Part shown: positions 14,837 through 23,114 of the stretch, piece after piece
Layout of the letters: the number at the start of each line of letters is the position of its first letter
Numbering within the stretch: the first letter of the stretch is position 1
Assembly: GCA_964541085.1 (NCBI GenBank)
Contig: CAZIPA010000023.1
Coordinates: 1-29,406, forward strand
From: UBA4644 sp964541085
GTDB taxonomy: Bacteria > Bacillota > Clostridia > Oscillospirales > Butyricicoccaceae
Reading direction: 5' to 3'
Length of the DNA stretch: 29,406 nt
The notes under the pieces: generated by a model
The model's database searches: none
Told to the model about the DNA's origin: nothing
What the model saw: the letters and a program-made list of their open reading frames with translations, nothing else
Position numbers and translations under genes: made by a program

Positions 14837-14865
14837 AGTATATTCCATGATTTTCCGGCTGTCAA
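14837..14865 (-). promoter_or_regulatory. Promoter of the second lipoprotein gene
   Basis: On the minus strand TTGACA (14860-14865), 17-bp spacer, TATACT (14837-14842), about 50 bp before the ATG at 14786. Confidence 0.88.
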
Positions 14866-14977
14866 GCGGGGAAAGGGGAAAATCATGAAAGGTGAATGCC
14901 CGTAATCGAGGGACGGAATTGTTATTATTTATGGGGAAGTGCGCAGAGGAAATCAGGTGCGGGGAGGACGAAAGTAC

Positions 14978-15034
14978 AATCCCTCAGTCGGCACTCCGTG
15001 CCGCCAGCTCCCTTTACACAAGGGAGCCTTGGAT
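14978..15034 (+). repeat. Dispersed repeat, AATCCCTCAG...AAGGGAGCC family
   Basis: Runs from AATCCCTCAG through a CGGCA/TGCCG hairpin to CTCCCTTTACACAAGGGAG and GGAT. Close copies are at 21202-21255 and 21651-21704. A CGAAAGTAC tag lies just before it (compare CGAGAGTAC before the 21651 copy). The 14866-15361 spacer has no gene that I can support. Confidence 0.8.
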
Positions 15035-15067
15035 ATTTGCGGAAGCAAACCGCCCCGCCGGAGCCTC

Positions 15068-15170
15068 CCCGCCGCCGAGTGGCGGCGTTATGCCGCAGGG
15101 CGGCGCAGAATTGCGCCAACCGAGGCGGTTAAATGAAAGGGGCCCCCGCAAAATCGAAGATTTTGTGGGG
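15068..15170 (-). repeat. Diverged reverse copy of the 118-bp repeat unit
   Basis: Reverse complement shows the CAAAATCTTCGATTTTGC hairpin, GGGGGCCCC, ACCGCCTCGGT, and the terminal CGCCG/CGGCG hairpin of the 13396-13736 units, with several substitutions in the second half. Confidence 0.75.
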
Positions 15171-15205
15171 AACGAGGGAGCCAAGAACGGGGGAGGAAAG
15201 GACGG

Positions 15206-15273
15206 CCCTCTCAGTCACCTGCGGTGACAGCTCTCCCAAAGGGAGAGCCAAGCCCGAAAACCTCACGCCCGCA
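15206..15273 (-). repeat. 67-bp dispersed repeat, inverted right copy
   Basis: Reverse complement of 13741-13807 with a single one-base indel seen. It continues into the GCCCGCAGGCGCATCAC piece (15266-15290) of the GATGCG family. Confidence 0.85.
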
Positions 15274-15305
15274 GGCGCATCACTTCTCACTTCTTTTATC
15301 TCTAC

Positions 15306-15340
15306 AAAAAAACCCTCCCCATGCAGCGGCACGGGGAGGG
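15306..15340 (-). terminator. Terminator of the amidohydrolase gene
   Basis: Stem CCCTCCCC (15313-15320) / GGGGAGGG (15333-15340); read on the minus strand it is followed by seven T. The stop codon of the amidohydrolase is at 15362. Confidence 0.85.
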
Positions 15341-15361
15341 ATGTTTTATCTATGGCAGGAT

Positions 15362-16540
15362 TTATTTCGTCAGCAGCTTCAGGAGCACCTTCATTTGCAG
15401 GGCAACGCCCACGGAGATGCAGCGCTCGTCCACATCAAACTGCTGGTTGTGCAGCGCAGCGGTGATGCCCTTTTCGCTGTTGCCGCAGCCCAGATGATAG
15501 AAAGCGCCGCCTCTGGCAGAGCCGTCGATGAAGTAGGAGAAATCTTCGCCGCCCAGAGAGGGGAACTGCTTCATCAGCACATGATCGCGACCCAGCATTT
15601 CCTCGGCACATTCCTTCATCACATCCACCACCTCGTCAGTGTTGATGAGGGCGGCATAGCCCCAGGCCACATTCACATCGGCGGTGCAGCCATAGCCCTG
15701 GGCCACGCCCTGTGCGATCTGGGTGATGCGGTCCCGGGCAAAGACACGGGTCTCGGGATCCAGCGTGCGCAGCGTGCCGGTGATCTTCACCTCGTCGGCC
15801 ACGATATTGCTCTTGGCGCCGCCGTGAATGGTGCCCAGGGTGAGAACGGCATTGTTCAGCGGGCTGATATTCCGGCTGACAAAGGTTTGCAGGGCAGAAA
15901 TCACCCCGGCAGCCGCCACGATGGCATCCACGCCACGCTCGGGATAAGCGCCGTGACCGGCCTTGCCGTGAACCACGATGGTGACGGTATCGCAGGAGGC
16001 GTTCAGCTGGCCATAGCGCAGCTCCACATTGCCCGCATCCATATAGGGCTGAACATGAAGGCCGATGGAATAATCCACCTTGGGATTTTCACAGCAGCCC
16101 TGCTGCACCATGCGTTCGCCGCCGCCAACGGTTTCTTCGGCGGGCTGGAAGAACAGCTTCACCGTGCCGGGAAGCTCTTCCCGCATCTCGCTGCACAGCT
16201 TTGCCACGCCCAGCAGCACGGTCATGTGAACATCGTGGCCGCAGGCGTGCATCACGCCGTCATTCTGAGAGCAATAGCTGCGATCCCGATCCTCCTGCAG
16301 GGGCAGGGCATCCATATCCGCACGGATGCCCACACAGTTGCCCGGCTTGCCGCCCCGGATGATGCCCACAATGCCGGTGTCGGCGATGGGCTGATGCTCG
16401 ATGCCCCAGCTGTCCAGCAGCGCGCTGATACGCTTCTGGGTTTCCTGTTCATGGGTGCCCAGCTCGGGATGCTGATGCAGCTCCCGGCGGATGGAGACAA
16501 GCTCCTGCTGAATGGCCTCTGCCTGTTTCTGAAAATCCAT
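15362..16540 (-). CDS. M20 family metallo-amidohydrolase (M20D type)
   Basis: 392-residue zinc-dependent amidohydrolase like hippurate or N-acyl-amino-acid hydrolases and aminoacylases; removes acyl groups from amino acids, in the cytosol. Signs in order: RRELHQHPELG (18-28), ADMDALP (74-80), MHACGHDVHM (97-106, metal ligands Cys100 and His102), FQPAEE (131-136, catalytic Glu135 and ligand Glu136), His162 in the GLHV segment, and the C-terminal GGEDFSYF and ALHN motifs. Length is normal. The ATG follows AAAGGAG. It lies 62 bp after the methyltransferase gene on the same strand, so co-transcription is possible, and it ends with a clear terminator. The exact substrate is unknown. Confidence 0.94.
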   Translation of the reverse strand: MDFQKQAEAIQQELVSIRRELHQHPELGTHEQETQKRISALLDSWGIEHQPIADTGIVGIIRGGKPGNCVGIRADMDALPLQEDRDRSYCSQNDGVMHACGHDVHMTVLLGVAKLCSEMREELPGTVKLFFQPAEETVGGGERMVQQGCCENPKVDYSIGLHVQPYMDAGNVELRYGQLNASCDTVTIVVHGKAGHGAYPERGVDAIVAAAGVISALQTFVSRNISPLNNAVLTLGTIHGGAKSNIVADEVKITGTLRTLDPETRVFARDRITQIAQGVAQGYGCTADVNVAWGYAALINTDEVVDVMKECAEEMLGRDHVLMKQFPSLGGEDFSYFIDGSARGGAFYHLGCGNSEKGITAALHNQQFDVDERCISVGVALQMKVLLKLLTK

Positions 16541-16602
16541 AATGAACTCTCCTTTTTGGAATGTTAATTCAACATATTACAATTCGTATTGAAAACGGGG
16601 AA

Positions 16603-17604
16603 TTATTTCGGCTTTTTCGCCACAATCACATCCCGCAGGATGGATTGATCTACCCGATGCTCCAGCCCGGAAAGGGGCGGAAGCACCTGAAAGCCTGCCT
16701 TTTCCAGCCCCTGCGCCAGCGCTTCCCGCCGGGTGGTGAGACTGTTATAGGCCAGCGCCGCCGCGCCGCCGGGGCGCAGCGCCCACAGCCAGCCGGGCGC
16801 ACAGGCCGCCGCCAGCGAAGCCGCATCCCGCCGCAGACCCTCTTTTCCCGCCGCACCGTGCTGCACGCCGTAGGGGAGATCGCAGGCGATCACATCGGCA
16901 CAGCCTTTGGGCAGCAGCAGACTGCACTGGGTGCTGTCTCCCCGGATAAAGCGGAGAAAGCGGGTATCCTGCCGCTGCCAGGCTTCCCGGCTGACGGCAT
17001 AATCCACCGTGACGCTCTGGCCCAGACGCTTGCCCTCCCGGGTGATGCGCTCCTCCCGGAGGCTGTGCTTATACCGGCCATGCTCCAGATATTTGGCAAA
17101 GTACACCTGCCCCCTGTGCAGCGGCTGCTCCAGCGTTTCGATGCCGATGGCATTCCAGCCGCGAATGGCCGCTTCAAACAGGGTGGTGCCCTGTCCGCAC
17201 ATGGGATCCAGCAAAACCGGCAGGGGACGGAGGGAATCGGCCGCCTGCGCAGCCAGATTCACCAGCAGTCGGGTAAAGCGGTGGTTGGTTTTGCCGGGAT
17301 ATTTCAAAATGGTGTTCAGACTGTCGGGCAGCGCCCGCCACAAAGCAGGCTCCACAGGCCGCAGCAGCTCTCCCTCCCGGAGGAACAGGGCATAATAGCA
17401 GGAGGCCCGGCAGAGCGCTGCCAGCTCCTGCTCCGTCAGCGGCGACGGGCCCCGCAGCACACAGGCCGGAACCTCCGCCACGGTGCCGGGAATCGCTTCC
17501 CACGCAGGCAGCAGCCGGGAAAGCTCTGCCTGCACCGCCGGACGGCTCTGCTCCAGATAGATGCGGTCCTGCTCCGGATGGGTCAGCAGAAGATATTCCG
17601 TCAT
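16603..17604 (-). CDS. Trm11/UPF0020-like RNA (or DNA) methyltransferase
   Basis: 333-residue SAM-dependent Rossmann methyltransferase. The SAM-binding motif is LLDPMCGQGTTLFEAA (131-146) and the catalytic motif is DLPYG (242-246), the D/N-x-P-Y form used by N2-guanine or N6-adenine methylases such as Trm11 and the UPF0020 family. A PGKTNHRFTRLLVNLAA segment just before the SAM motif is also typical of Trm11-like proteins. The N-terminal 100 residues may form a substrate-binding domain; no THUMP domain could be made out with certainty. It begins 3 bp after the YcxB-like stop, so they are co-transcribed. tRNA is the more likely substrate. Confidence 0.82.
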   Translation of the reverse strand: MTEYLLLTHPEQDRIYLEQSRPAVQAELSRLLPAWEAIPGTVAEVPACVLRGPSPLTEQELAALCRASCYYALFLREGELLRPVEPALWRALPDSLNTILKYPGKTNHRFTRLLVNLAAQAADSLRPLPVLLDPMCGQGTTLFEAAIRGWNAIGIETLEQPLHRGQVYFAKYLEHGRYKHSLREERITREGKRLGQSVTVDYAVSREAWQRQDTRFLRFIRGDSTQCSLLLPKGCADVIACDLPYGVQHGAAGKEGLRRDAASLAAACAPGWLWALRPGGAAALAYNSLTTRREALAQGLEKAGFQVLPPLSGLEHRVDQSILRDVIVAKKPK

Positions 17605-17607
17605 GGG

Positions 17608-18132
17608 TCACAGCTCCAGCTTCTCCGGCTGTTTGCCGGTTTTTTCTGCCAGAAAGGCCAGCAGACCGTCGCTGCTGCCCAATGTAAAATCATCCTTGCG
17701 GAGAATATGGGCCACGCCCGGTGCGGTGAACAGGAAGATGTAATCCTTCGTCTCCACCAGACGGGTGAGCTTTTCATAGGCTACCCGGTCAGAATCGCCG
17801 CCCTGAGCTACCGCTTCAAAGCTGCTTTCGCCAAAGCGATAATCCACCGTGCGGCTCTTGCCGCCCAGCGCCCGGGTCAGCCGCCGTGTGGCACGGGAAA
17901 TGCCTGCCCGCTGGGAAAACAGCAGCAGCAGACCGATGACGATAATCAGCGAATACACCAGCTGAAATCCCTTCACCAGCATCACCGCCACGCCGAAAAC
18001 CAGAATGGCCACCGCCGCGATTTTGGATACCCTGCGGGAAAGGGGCGTGGAAAGTGCCGCCTGATTCACCGCCGCGTAGACACGCATGGCCGGCTCGTCC
18101 CAGCGGGTATTGACAATAAATTGCAGCTTCAT
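17608..18132 (-). CDS. YcxB-like membrane protein
   Basis: 174 residues with two adjoining membrane segments (about 37-55 and 57-72) and a C-terminal soluble part of the YcxB-like type: SRTVDYRFGESSF, then YEKLTRLVETKDYIFLF and ILRKDDFTLG, a PH-like beta pattern. Function of this family is unknown; members sit at the cytoplasmic membrane. AGGAGAGG precedes the ATG by 7 bases. First gene of an operon with the methyltransferase and perhaps the amidohydrolase. Confidence 0.85.
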   Translation of the reverse strand: MKLQFIVNTRWDEPAMRVYAAVNQAALSTPLSRRVSKIAAVAILVFGVAVMLVKGFQLVYSLIIVIGLLLLFSQRAGISRATRRLTRALGGKSRTVDYRFGESSFEAVAQGGDSDRVAYEKLTRLVETKDYIFLFTAPGVAHILRKDDFTLGSSDGLLAFLAEKTGKQPEKLEL

Positions 18133-18178
18133 GGGCTGTCCTCTCCTATCAGAAGCAAAGATTCACGCTTTGTTCATT

Positions 18179-18207
18179 AGTATAGCATAAAATCCCGAAG
18201 GCAACAA
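18179..18207 (-). promoter_or_regulatory. Promoter of the YcxB-like operon
   Basis: On the minus strand TTGTTG (18202-18207), 17-bp spacer, TATACT (18179-18184) with TGC before it (extended -10). Confidence 0.7.
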
Positions 18208-18242
18208 CCGGTTTTTTGCTTTCTTTTCCGGGAAAACTGTGA

Positions 18243-18248
18243 TACAAT
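18243..18248 (+). promoter_or_regulatory. Possible -10 box of secA
   Basis: TACAAT at 18243-18248, 42 bp before the ATG. No good -35 at 16-18 bp; TTGCTT (18216-18221) is 21 bp away, so this is weak. Confidence 0.35.
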
Positions 18249-18290
18249 AAAGTGTCTTATAAGAATTTCTCCTTGAAAGGAAGTTATACC

Positions 18291-21011
18291 ATGGCAACCA
18301 GTCTGATGAAAAAGCTGTTCGGCGACACCTCTTCCCGGGAAATCAAGCGGATTATGCCGCTGGTGGAGCGGATCGAGTCGCTGGAGGCGGAATACGCGGC
18401 GCTGACCGACGAGGAATTGCAGGCCAAGACCCCCTGGTTCCGGCAGCGGCTGGCGCAGGGAGAGACGCTGGACGATCTGCTGCCCGAGGCTTTTGCCGCC
18501 ATCCGTGAGGCAGACCGCCGGGTGCTGGGCGAGTTTCCCTTCCGGGTGCAGCTCATGGGCGGCATCATTCTCCATCAGGGCCGTATCGCGGAGATGAAGA
18601 CCGGCGAAGGCAAGACCCTGACCTCCACACTCCCGGCCTATCTCAACGGCCTGACGGGAAAGGGCGTACACATCGTCACCGTCAACGACTATCTTGCCAA
18701 ATATCAGGGCGAAATGATGGGCAATGTGTATCGCTTTATGGGTCTGACCTGCGGCATCATCATCCACGATCTGGACAAGGAACAGCGGCGGGCGGCCTAT
18801 GCTTCCGACATTACCTACGGCACCAACAACGAGATGGGCTTTGACTATCTCCGGGACAATATGTGCATCTTCAAGCAGGATATGGTACAGCGGCCCTTCC
18901 ACTTTGCCGTGGTGGACGAGGTGGACTCCATCCTCATTGACGAGGCCCGGACACCGCTGATTATCTCCGGACAGGGGGACAAATCCACCGATCTCTACCG
19001 GCAGGCGGACATTTTCGCCAAAGGTCTGACGCCGCTGAAGCTGGTGGAGGTGGACGAGAAGGAAAGTCAGGACGACATTCCGGCGGACTATATCGTGGAC
19101 GAAAAGGCCAACACCGCCACCATCACCCCCCGGGGCGTAGCCAAGGCCGAGCGTCATTTTGGCTGCGGCAACCTGTCCGACCCGGAAAATGCCACCCTGC
19201 TCCATCACATCAATCAGGCCATCAAGGCCCACGGCTGTATGAAGCGGGACACCGACTATGTGGTGCAGGACGGACAGATCATCATCGTGGATGAGTTCAC
19301 AGGCCGTCTCATGCTGGGCCGCCGGTATTCGGAGGGCCTCCATCAGGCCATCGAGGCCAAGGAGGGCGTGGAGGTCAAGCGGGAAAGCCGCACACTGGCC
19401 ACCATCACCTTCCAGAATTATTTCCGGATGTATCCCAAGCTCTCCGGCATGACCGGTACGGCCCTCACCGAGGAGGCGGAGTTCCGGGGTACCTATGCGC
19501 TGGATGTAATCGAGATTCCCACCAATATGCCCATGATCCGTGTGGATCATGAGGATCAGGTGTTTTTGACGGAAAAGGGCAAGTTTCAGGCCATCCTCCG
19601 AAAGATTCAGGAATGCCGGGCAAAAGAACAGCCGGTGCTGGTGGGCACGGTGTCCATCGAAAAGAGCGAGCTGCTGTCTGCTCTGCTGAAGCGGGAGGGC
19701 ATCAAGCATCAGGTGCTCAACGCCAAGCATCACGATAAAGAAGCGGCCATCGTGGCCCAGGCGGGCCGTCCCGGCGCCATTACCATTGCCACCAACATGG
19801 CGGGCCGCGGCACGGATATCATGCTGGGCGGCAACGCCTCCTATATGGCCAAGGATGATCTGTACAAGGCGGGCTATTCTGATGAAGTCATCGCCGAGGC
19901 TGCGGGCTATGCCCAGACGGAAAATCCGGAGATTCTGGAGGCCCGGGCCCTGTTCCGGGAAAAGCTGGCGCAGTATAAGGAAAGCATCCAGTCGGATGCT
20001 CAGCGGGTGCGGCAGGCGGGCGGTCTGTGCATCATCGGTACCGAGCGTCACGAAAGCCGCCGCATCGACAACCAGCTCCGTGGCCGTTCCGGACGGCAGG
20101 GCGACCCGGGCGAAAGCACCTTTTACCTGTCGCTGGAGGATGATCTCATGCGCCGCTTTGGCGGGGCCAAGCTCCAGACCATCATCTCCACCCTGAAGGT
20201 GCCGGAGGACGAGCCCATCAACGCCAAAATGCTGTCCAATGCCATTGAAAGTGCCCAGACCAAGGTGGAAGGCATTCATTATCAGTCCCGAAAGTCCGTG
20301 CTGGAATATGACGATGTGATGAATCACCAGCGGGAGATCATCTACGGTCAGCGGATGCAGGTGCTGGACGGCATGGATGTGCAGGAGCAGGTGCGGGGCA
20401 TGGTGCAGTTTGAGATTGCGCAGGAGGTCACTTCTGCCTCTGCCGGACACAGCAAGCTGGAGAAGCTGGCCGCCAGTCAGATTGCCGCCCATTATACCCG
20501 GGTGTTTATCGCACCGGAGGAAACCACCTCTCTGGCAGTGCGGCTGGAGGGCATGACCCCGGCGGAGGCGACGGAATGGCTCCAGACCCGGGCCACCAAG
20601 GTTTACAATGCCAAGGAACAGGCACTGGGCACGGACATCATGCGGGAGTTGGAGCGCATTGTGCTGCTGCGTACCGTGGATGAAAAGTGGATGGATCACA
20701 TTGATGCCATGAGCGAAATGCGCCGGGGCGTGGGACTGAATGCCTATGCTCAGGTGAATCCGCTGGATCAGTATAAAAAGATCGGCTTTGAGATGTTCGA
20801 GGGCATGGTGGACGATATTAAAACCACCGTTGCCTCCCGCATCTTCCTGGCGCAGGTGAATATGAAGCGGGAGCAGGTGGCCAGGGAAACCGGCACCTCC
20901 GGCGATGGCACTCTCCAGCGTAAGCCTGTGCGCAAATCCGCCAAGCCCGGCCGCAACGATCCCTGCCCCTGCGGCAGCGGAAAGAAGTATAAGCATTGCT
21001 GCGGAAGATAA
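18291..21011 (+). CDS. secA: Preprotein translocase ATPase SecA
   Basis: 906-residue motor of the Sec export pathway; it drives unfolded preproteins through SecYEG at the membrane using ATP. The Walker A motif MKTGEGKT is at 102-109, the Walker B region reads VVDEVDSILIDEARTPLIISG in separate pieces, TGTALTEE and GRGTDIMLGG mark the second helicase domain, and SGRQGDPGES the arginine-finger region. The C-terminus has the zinc-binding SEC-C motif DPCPCGSGKKYKHCCG. The length is within the normal range. ATG 18291 follows AAAGGAAG; an in-frame ATG 39 bases earlier has no ribosome site. Monocistronic, followed by a long repeat-filled spacer. Confidence 0.98.
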   Translation: MATSLMKKLFGDTSSREIKRIMPLVERIESLEAEYAALTDEELQAKTPWFRQRLAQGETLDDLLPEAFAAIREADRRVLGEFPFRVQLMGGIILHQGRIAEMKTGEGKTLTSTLPAYLNGLTGKGVHIVTVNDYLAKYQGEMMGNVYRFMGLTCGIIIHDLDKEQRRAAYASDITYGTNNEMGFDYLRDNMCIFKQDMVQRPFHFAVVDEVDSILIDEARTPLIISGQGDKSTDLYRQADIFAKGLTPLKLVEVDEKESQDDIPADYIVDEKANTATITPRGVAKAERHFGCGNLSDPENATLLHHINQAIKAHGCMKRDTDYVVQDGQIIIVDEFTGRLMLGRRYSEGLHQAIEAKEGVEVKRESRTLATITFQNYFRMYPKLSGMTGTALTEEAEFRGTYALDVIEIPTNMPMIRVDHEDQVFLTEKGKFQAILRKIQECRAKEQPVLVGTVSIEKSELLSALLKREGIKHQVLNAKHHDKEAAIVAQAGRPGAITIATNMAGRGTDIMLGGNASYMAKDDLYKAGYSDEVIAEAAGYAQTENPEILEARALFREKLAQYKESIQSDAQRVRQAGGLCIIGTERHESRRIDNQLRGRSGRQGDPGESTFYLSLEDDLMRRFGGAKLQTIISTLKVPEDEPINAKMLSNAIESAQTKVEGIHYQSRKSVLEYDDVMNHQREIIYGQRMQVLDGMDVQEQVRGMVQFEIAQEVTSASAGHSKLEKLAASQIAAHYTRVFIAPEETTSLAVRLEGMTPAEATEWLQTRATKVYNAKEQALGTDIMRELERIVLLRTVDEKWMDHIDAMSEMRRGVGLNAYAQVNPLDQYKKIGFEMFEGMVDDIKTTVASRIFLAQVNMKREQVARETGTSGDGTLQRKPVRKSAKPGRNDPCPCGSGKKYKHCCGR

Positions 21012-21115
21012 GGCGCAGCGAGACTGCTTGCGCAATGATATCGGCTGCGCCGGTGAAATCTTCTTCGAAAATGAAATCAGCTTGCGCCGATGATATCCCT
21101 GCGGGGATTGGAAGA

Positions 21116-21180
21116 AGCGAGAAGTGATGCGATGCTTCGCATCGTGATGCGCACTTCGTGCGTGATGCGCCTGCGGGCGT
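21116..21180 (+). repeat. GATGCG-family palindromic repeat, expanded copy
   Basis: Nested hairpins GATGCGATGCTTCGCATC and GCACTTCGTGC, ending in GCGCCTGCGGGCG; reverse complement of the element at 4934-4980 with an added hairpin. Confidence 0.75.
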
Positions 21181-21201
21181 GGGGGCCGGGGACAAAAGGA
21201 C

Positions 21202-21255
21202 AATCCCTCAGACGGCTTCGCCGCCAGCTCCCTTTGCACAAGGGAGCCTTTGGAT
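21202..21255 (+). repeat. AATCCCTCAG...AAGGGAGCC family repeat
   Basis: AATCCCTCAGACGG, a GGCTTCGCC hairpin and CTCCCTTTGCACAAGGGAG, ending TTTGGAT. Copies at 14978-15034 and 21651-21704. Confidence 0.8.
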
Positions 21256-21283
21256 GTGGCCGGAAGCACAATCCCACCACCGG

Positions 21284-21427
21284 AGCCTCCCCTGTGCAAG
21301 GGGAGGTGGCAAAACCGCAGGTTTTGACGGAAGGGTTGTCACAGCGCCCAGCTTTTTCAAAGGCACAAGCCCTTGCCTCCCTCTGACGAGGGAGGTGGCA
21401 AAAATCTCTGATTTTTGACGGAGGGAG
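21284..21427 (+). repeat. Two copies of a GGAGGTGGC-type palindromic repeat
   Basis: 21284-21345: GCCTCCCCTGTGCAAGGGG, then AGGTGGCAAAACCGCAGGTTTTGACGG in pieces. 21375-21427: GCCTCCCTCTGACGAGGGAG, then AGGTGGCAAAAATC with a matching GATTTTTGACGG. Same design: a purine/pyrimidine stem, AGGTGGC, and a second hairpin before GACGG. Confidence 0.75.
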
Positions 21428-21522
21428 AGAGAGGACAGACATATTCAATGTCACCCGCTGCGGGAAAAGAAAGCCCGGTGTATCTCTCCCTCAGTCAGCT
21501 GCGCTGACAGCTCCCTCGCTCC

Positions 21523-21635
21523 CCACAAAATCTTCGATTTTGCAGGGCCCCCGGTGAATTTGACCGCCTCGGTCGCCGCACTTCTGCGGCTTCCTGCGGC
21601 ATGACGCCGACACTTGTCGGCGGGGAGCCAAGCAC
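21523..21635 (+). repeat. Forward copy of the 118-bp repeat unit
   Basis: CACAAAATCTTCGATTTTGC, then a diverged middle, ACCGCCTCGGTCGCCGCAC and the GCCGACACTTGTCGGC hairpin, very close to the tandem units at 13396-13736. It is preceded by CTCAGTCAGCTGCGCTGACAG (21490-21510), a further palindrome. Confidence 0.82.
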
Positions 21636-21650
21636 GAAAGACGAGAGTAC

Positions 21651-21704
21651 AATCCCTCAGACGGCTGCGCCGCCAGCTCCCTTTACACAAGGGAGCCTTT
21701 GGAT
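21651..21704 (+). repeat. AATCCCTCAG...AAGGGAGCC family repeat, third copy
   Basis: Nearly the same as 21202-21255. With it the spacer 21012-21763 (about 750 bp) is made up almost wholly of repeat modules; I see no gene there, and no clear promoter for rbfA. Confidence 0.8.
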
Positions 21705-21763
21705 AGAGCGGGAAGCGCAGCCACAAAATCCCGCACATTATTTCATAAAGGAGCTACAACTTT

Positions 21764-22165
21764 ATGCCTTACAACAACAATCGTGTTCAGCGGATCAGCG
21801 AGGAGGTCTCCCGGGAGCTGGCAATGCTGCTGCGGGACATCAAGGACCCCAGAGTGTCTCAGGTGATGCTTTCCGTCATCCGCTGCGAAGTGACCAACGA
21901 TCTGCGCTGGTGCAAGGTGCATCTCAGCGCCATGGGCGAATATGACCGGAAGGAGCTGAAGCGGGGCCTGATTTCCTGTTCCGGCTTTCTCCGCCGGGAG
22001 CTGGCCCGCCGTCTCAGTCTGCGCTATACGCCGGAGCTGGTGTTCGTCATGGACGATTCCATCGCCCACGGTGCGCACATTGCCGCCGTGCTGAATACGC
22101 TGGACATCCCCGAGGATGCGCCGGAGGAGCTGGAGGAAGCAGGCTATGACCAGCCGAATGCTTGA
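21764..22165 (+). CDS. rbfA: 30S ribosome-binding factor A
   Basis: 133-residue KH-fold maturation factor that binds the small ribosomal subunit and 16S rRNA 5' end during assembly and cold adaptation. Typical features: NRVQRISEEVSRELA near the N-terminus, LRDIKDPRVS, the LRWCKVHLS strand and the C-terminal LRYTPELVFVMDDS. AAAGGAG precedes the ATG. The nrnA-type gene starts 20 bp before its stop, so it is the first gene of the rbfA-nrnA-truB-ribF operon. In most Firmicutes infB lies directly upstream, but here there is a repeat-filled spacer and then secA. Confidence 0.95.
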   Translation: MPYNNNRVQRISEEVSRELAMLLRDIKDPRVSQVMLSVIRCEVTNDLRWCKVHLSAMGEYDRKELKRGLISCSGFLRRELARRLSLRYTPELVFVMDDSIAHGAHIAAVLNTLDIPEDAPEELEEAGYDQPNA

Positions 22166-23114
22166 TTTGCAGCAGGCGGCCCGCCGTCTGGAGCAGGCAG
22201 ACGATCTGCTCATTCTCACCCATCGCCGCCCGGACGGAGATACTGTCGGTTCGGCTGCGGCCCTTTGCCGGGGTCTGCGTCAGCGGAACAAGCGGGCCTA
22301 TGTGGCGCACAATGAGGATCTGACGGCACGGCTGGGCTTTCTCGCCGAGGGAATGCTGCCCCCGGAGGACTTTGTTCCCGGGATGATTCTGGCGGTGGAC
22401 ATTGCGGACACGGCCCTGCTGACCCCGGCGCAGAGCGTATATGCGGATAAGGTGGCCCTGTGCATCGACCATCATCCCTCCAACACCGGCTATGCCAGCG
22501 AGCTGCTGCTGTGGCCCGCCGCGGCGGCCACCGGCGAAATCATCAGTCAGCTGCTGCTGGAGCTGGGTGCCGAGCTCACCCAGCCCATCTGGGAGGCGCT
22601 GTATATTGCCGTTGCCACCGATACCGGCTGCTTCAAATTTTCCAACACCACCCCCCTGGCCCACCGCCTGGCAGCGGATGCCATCGAGGCCGGCGTGGAT
22701 TTTCATCGGCACAATCATACCTTTTTTGAGGCCAAGAGCAAATGCCGCTTCGAAATCGAGCGGAGAATGTTTGATCTGATGCGCTTCAGCGAGGATGGAC
22801 GGGTGTGTTGCTCCTGGCTGGAGCGGGCGTGGCTGGATTCCATCGGCGCAGGAGACGACGATCTGGACAACCTTTCCACCCTCACCATGAGTCTGGAGGG
22901 CGTGGACTGCGGCATCATTCTCACCCAGAACCGGGGAACGCTGGATTATAAGGTCTCCGTGCGCACCCACAAGCCGGCGGATGCCAGCCGGGTCTGCCGG
23001 TGCTTTGGCGGCGGCGGTCATCCCCGCGCGGCAGGCTGTACCCTGTCCGGCCCGGCGGAGGAGGCCATGGAGCGGCTGATGCAGGCGGCCCGGGAGGAGC
23101 TGGCGCTATGCTGA
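22146..23114 (+). CDS. nrnA: DHH/DHHA1 phosphoesterase (nanoRNase / pAp phosphatase type)
   Basis: 322-residue manganese-dependent phosphoesterase of the NrnA/RecJ-like family that degrades very short RNA and 3'-phosphoadenosine-5'-phosphate (family knowledge). Motifs: RRPDGDTVGS (27-36), VDIAD (84-88), the IDHHPSN triad (107-113), ATDTGCFKF, and the DHHA1 end motif GGGGHPRAAG. The chosen ATG 22146 has GGAGG 9 bases upstream; ATG 22158 is the alternative. It overlaps rbfA by 20 bp and truB by 7 bp, a tight operon in the order common in Firmicutes. Confidence 0.93.
   Translation: MTSRMLDLQQAARRLEQADDLLILTHRRPDGDTVGSAAALCRGLRQRNKRAYVAHNEDLTARLGFLAEGMLPPEDFVPGMILAVDIADTALLTPAQSVYADKVALCIDHHPSNTGYASELLLWPAAAATGEIISQLLLELGAELTQPIWEALYIAVATDTGCFKFSNTTPLAHRLAADAIEAGVDFHRHNHTFFEAKSKCRFEIERRMFDLMRFSEDGRVCCSWLERAWLDSIGAGDDDLDNLSTLTMSLEGVDCGIILTQNRGTLDYKVSVRTHKPADASRVCRCFGGGGHPRAAGCTLSGPAEEAMERLMQAAREELALC

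Noticed and set aside
14085..15278. Composite transposon or cargo element around the second lipoprotein
   Set aside because: The flanking repeats are inverted, but no transposase or target duplication was seen, and the same repeats occur elsewhere without such cargo. Kept only as a question about recombination.
18177..21299. Long minus-strand open frame of about 1040 codons
   Set aside because: Antisense shadow of secA, extending into the repeat zone.
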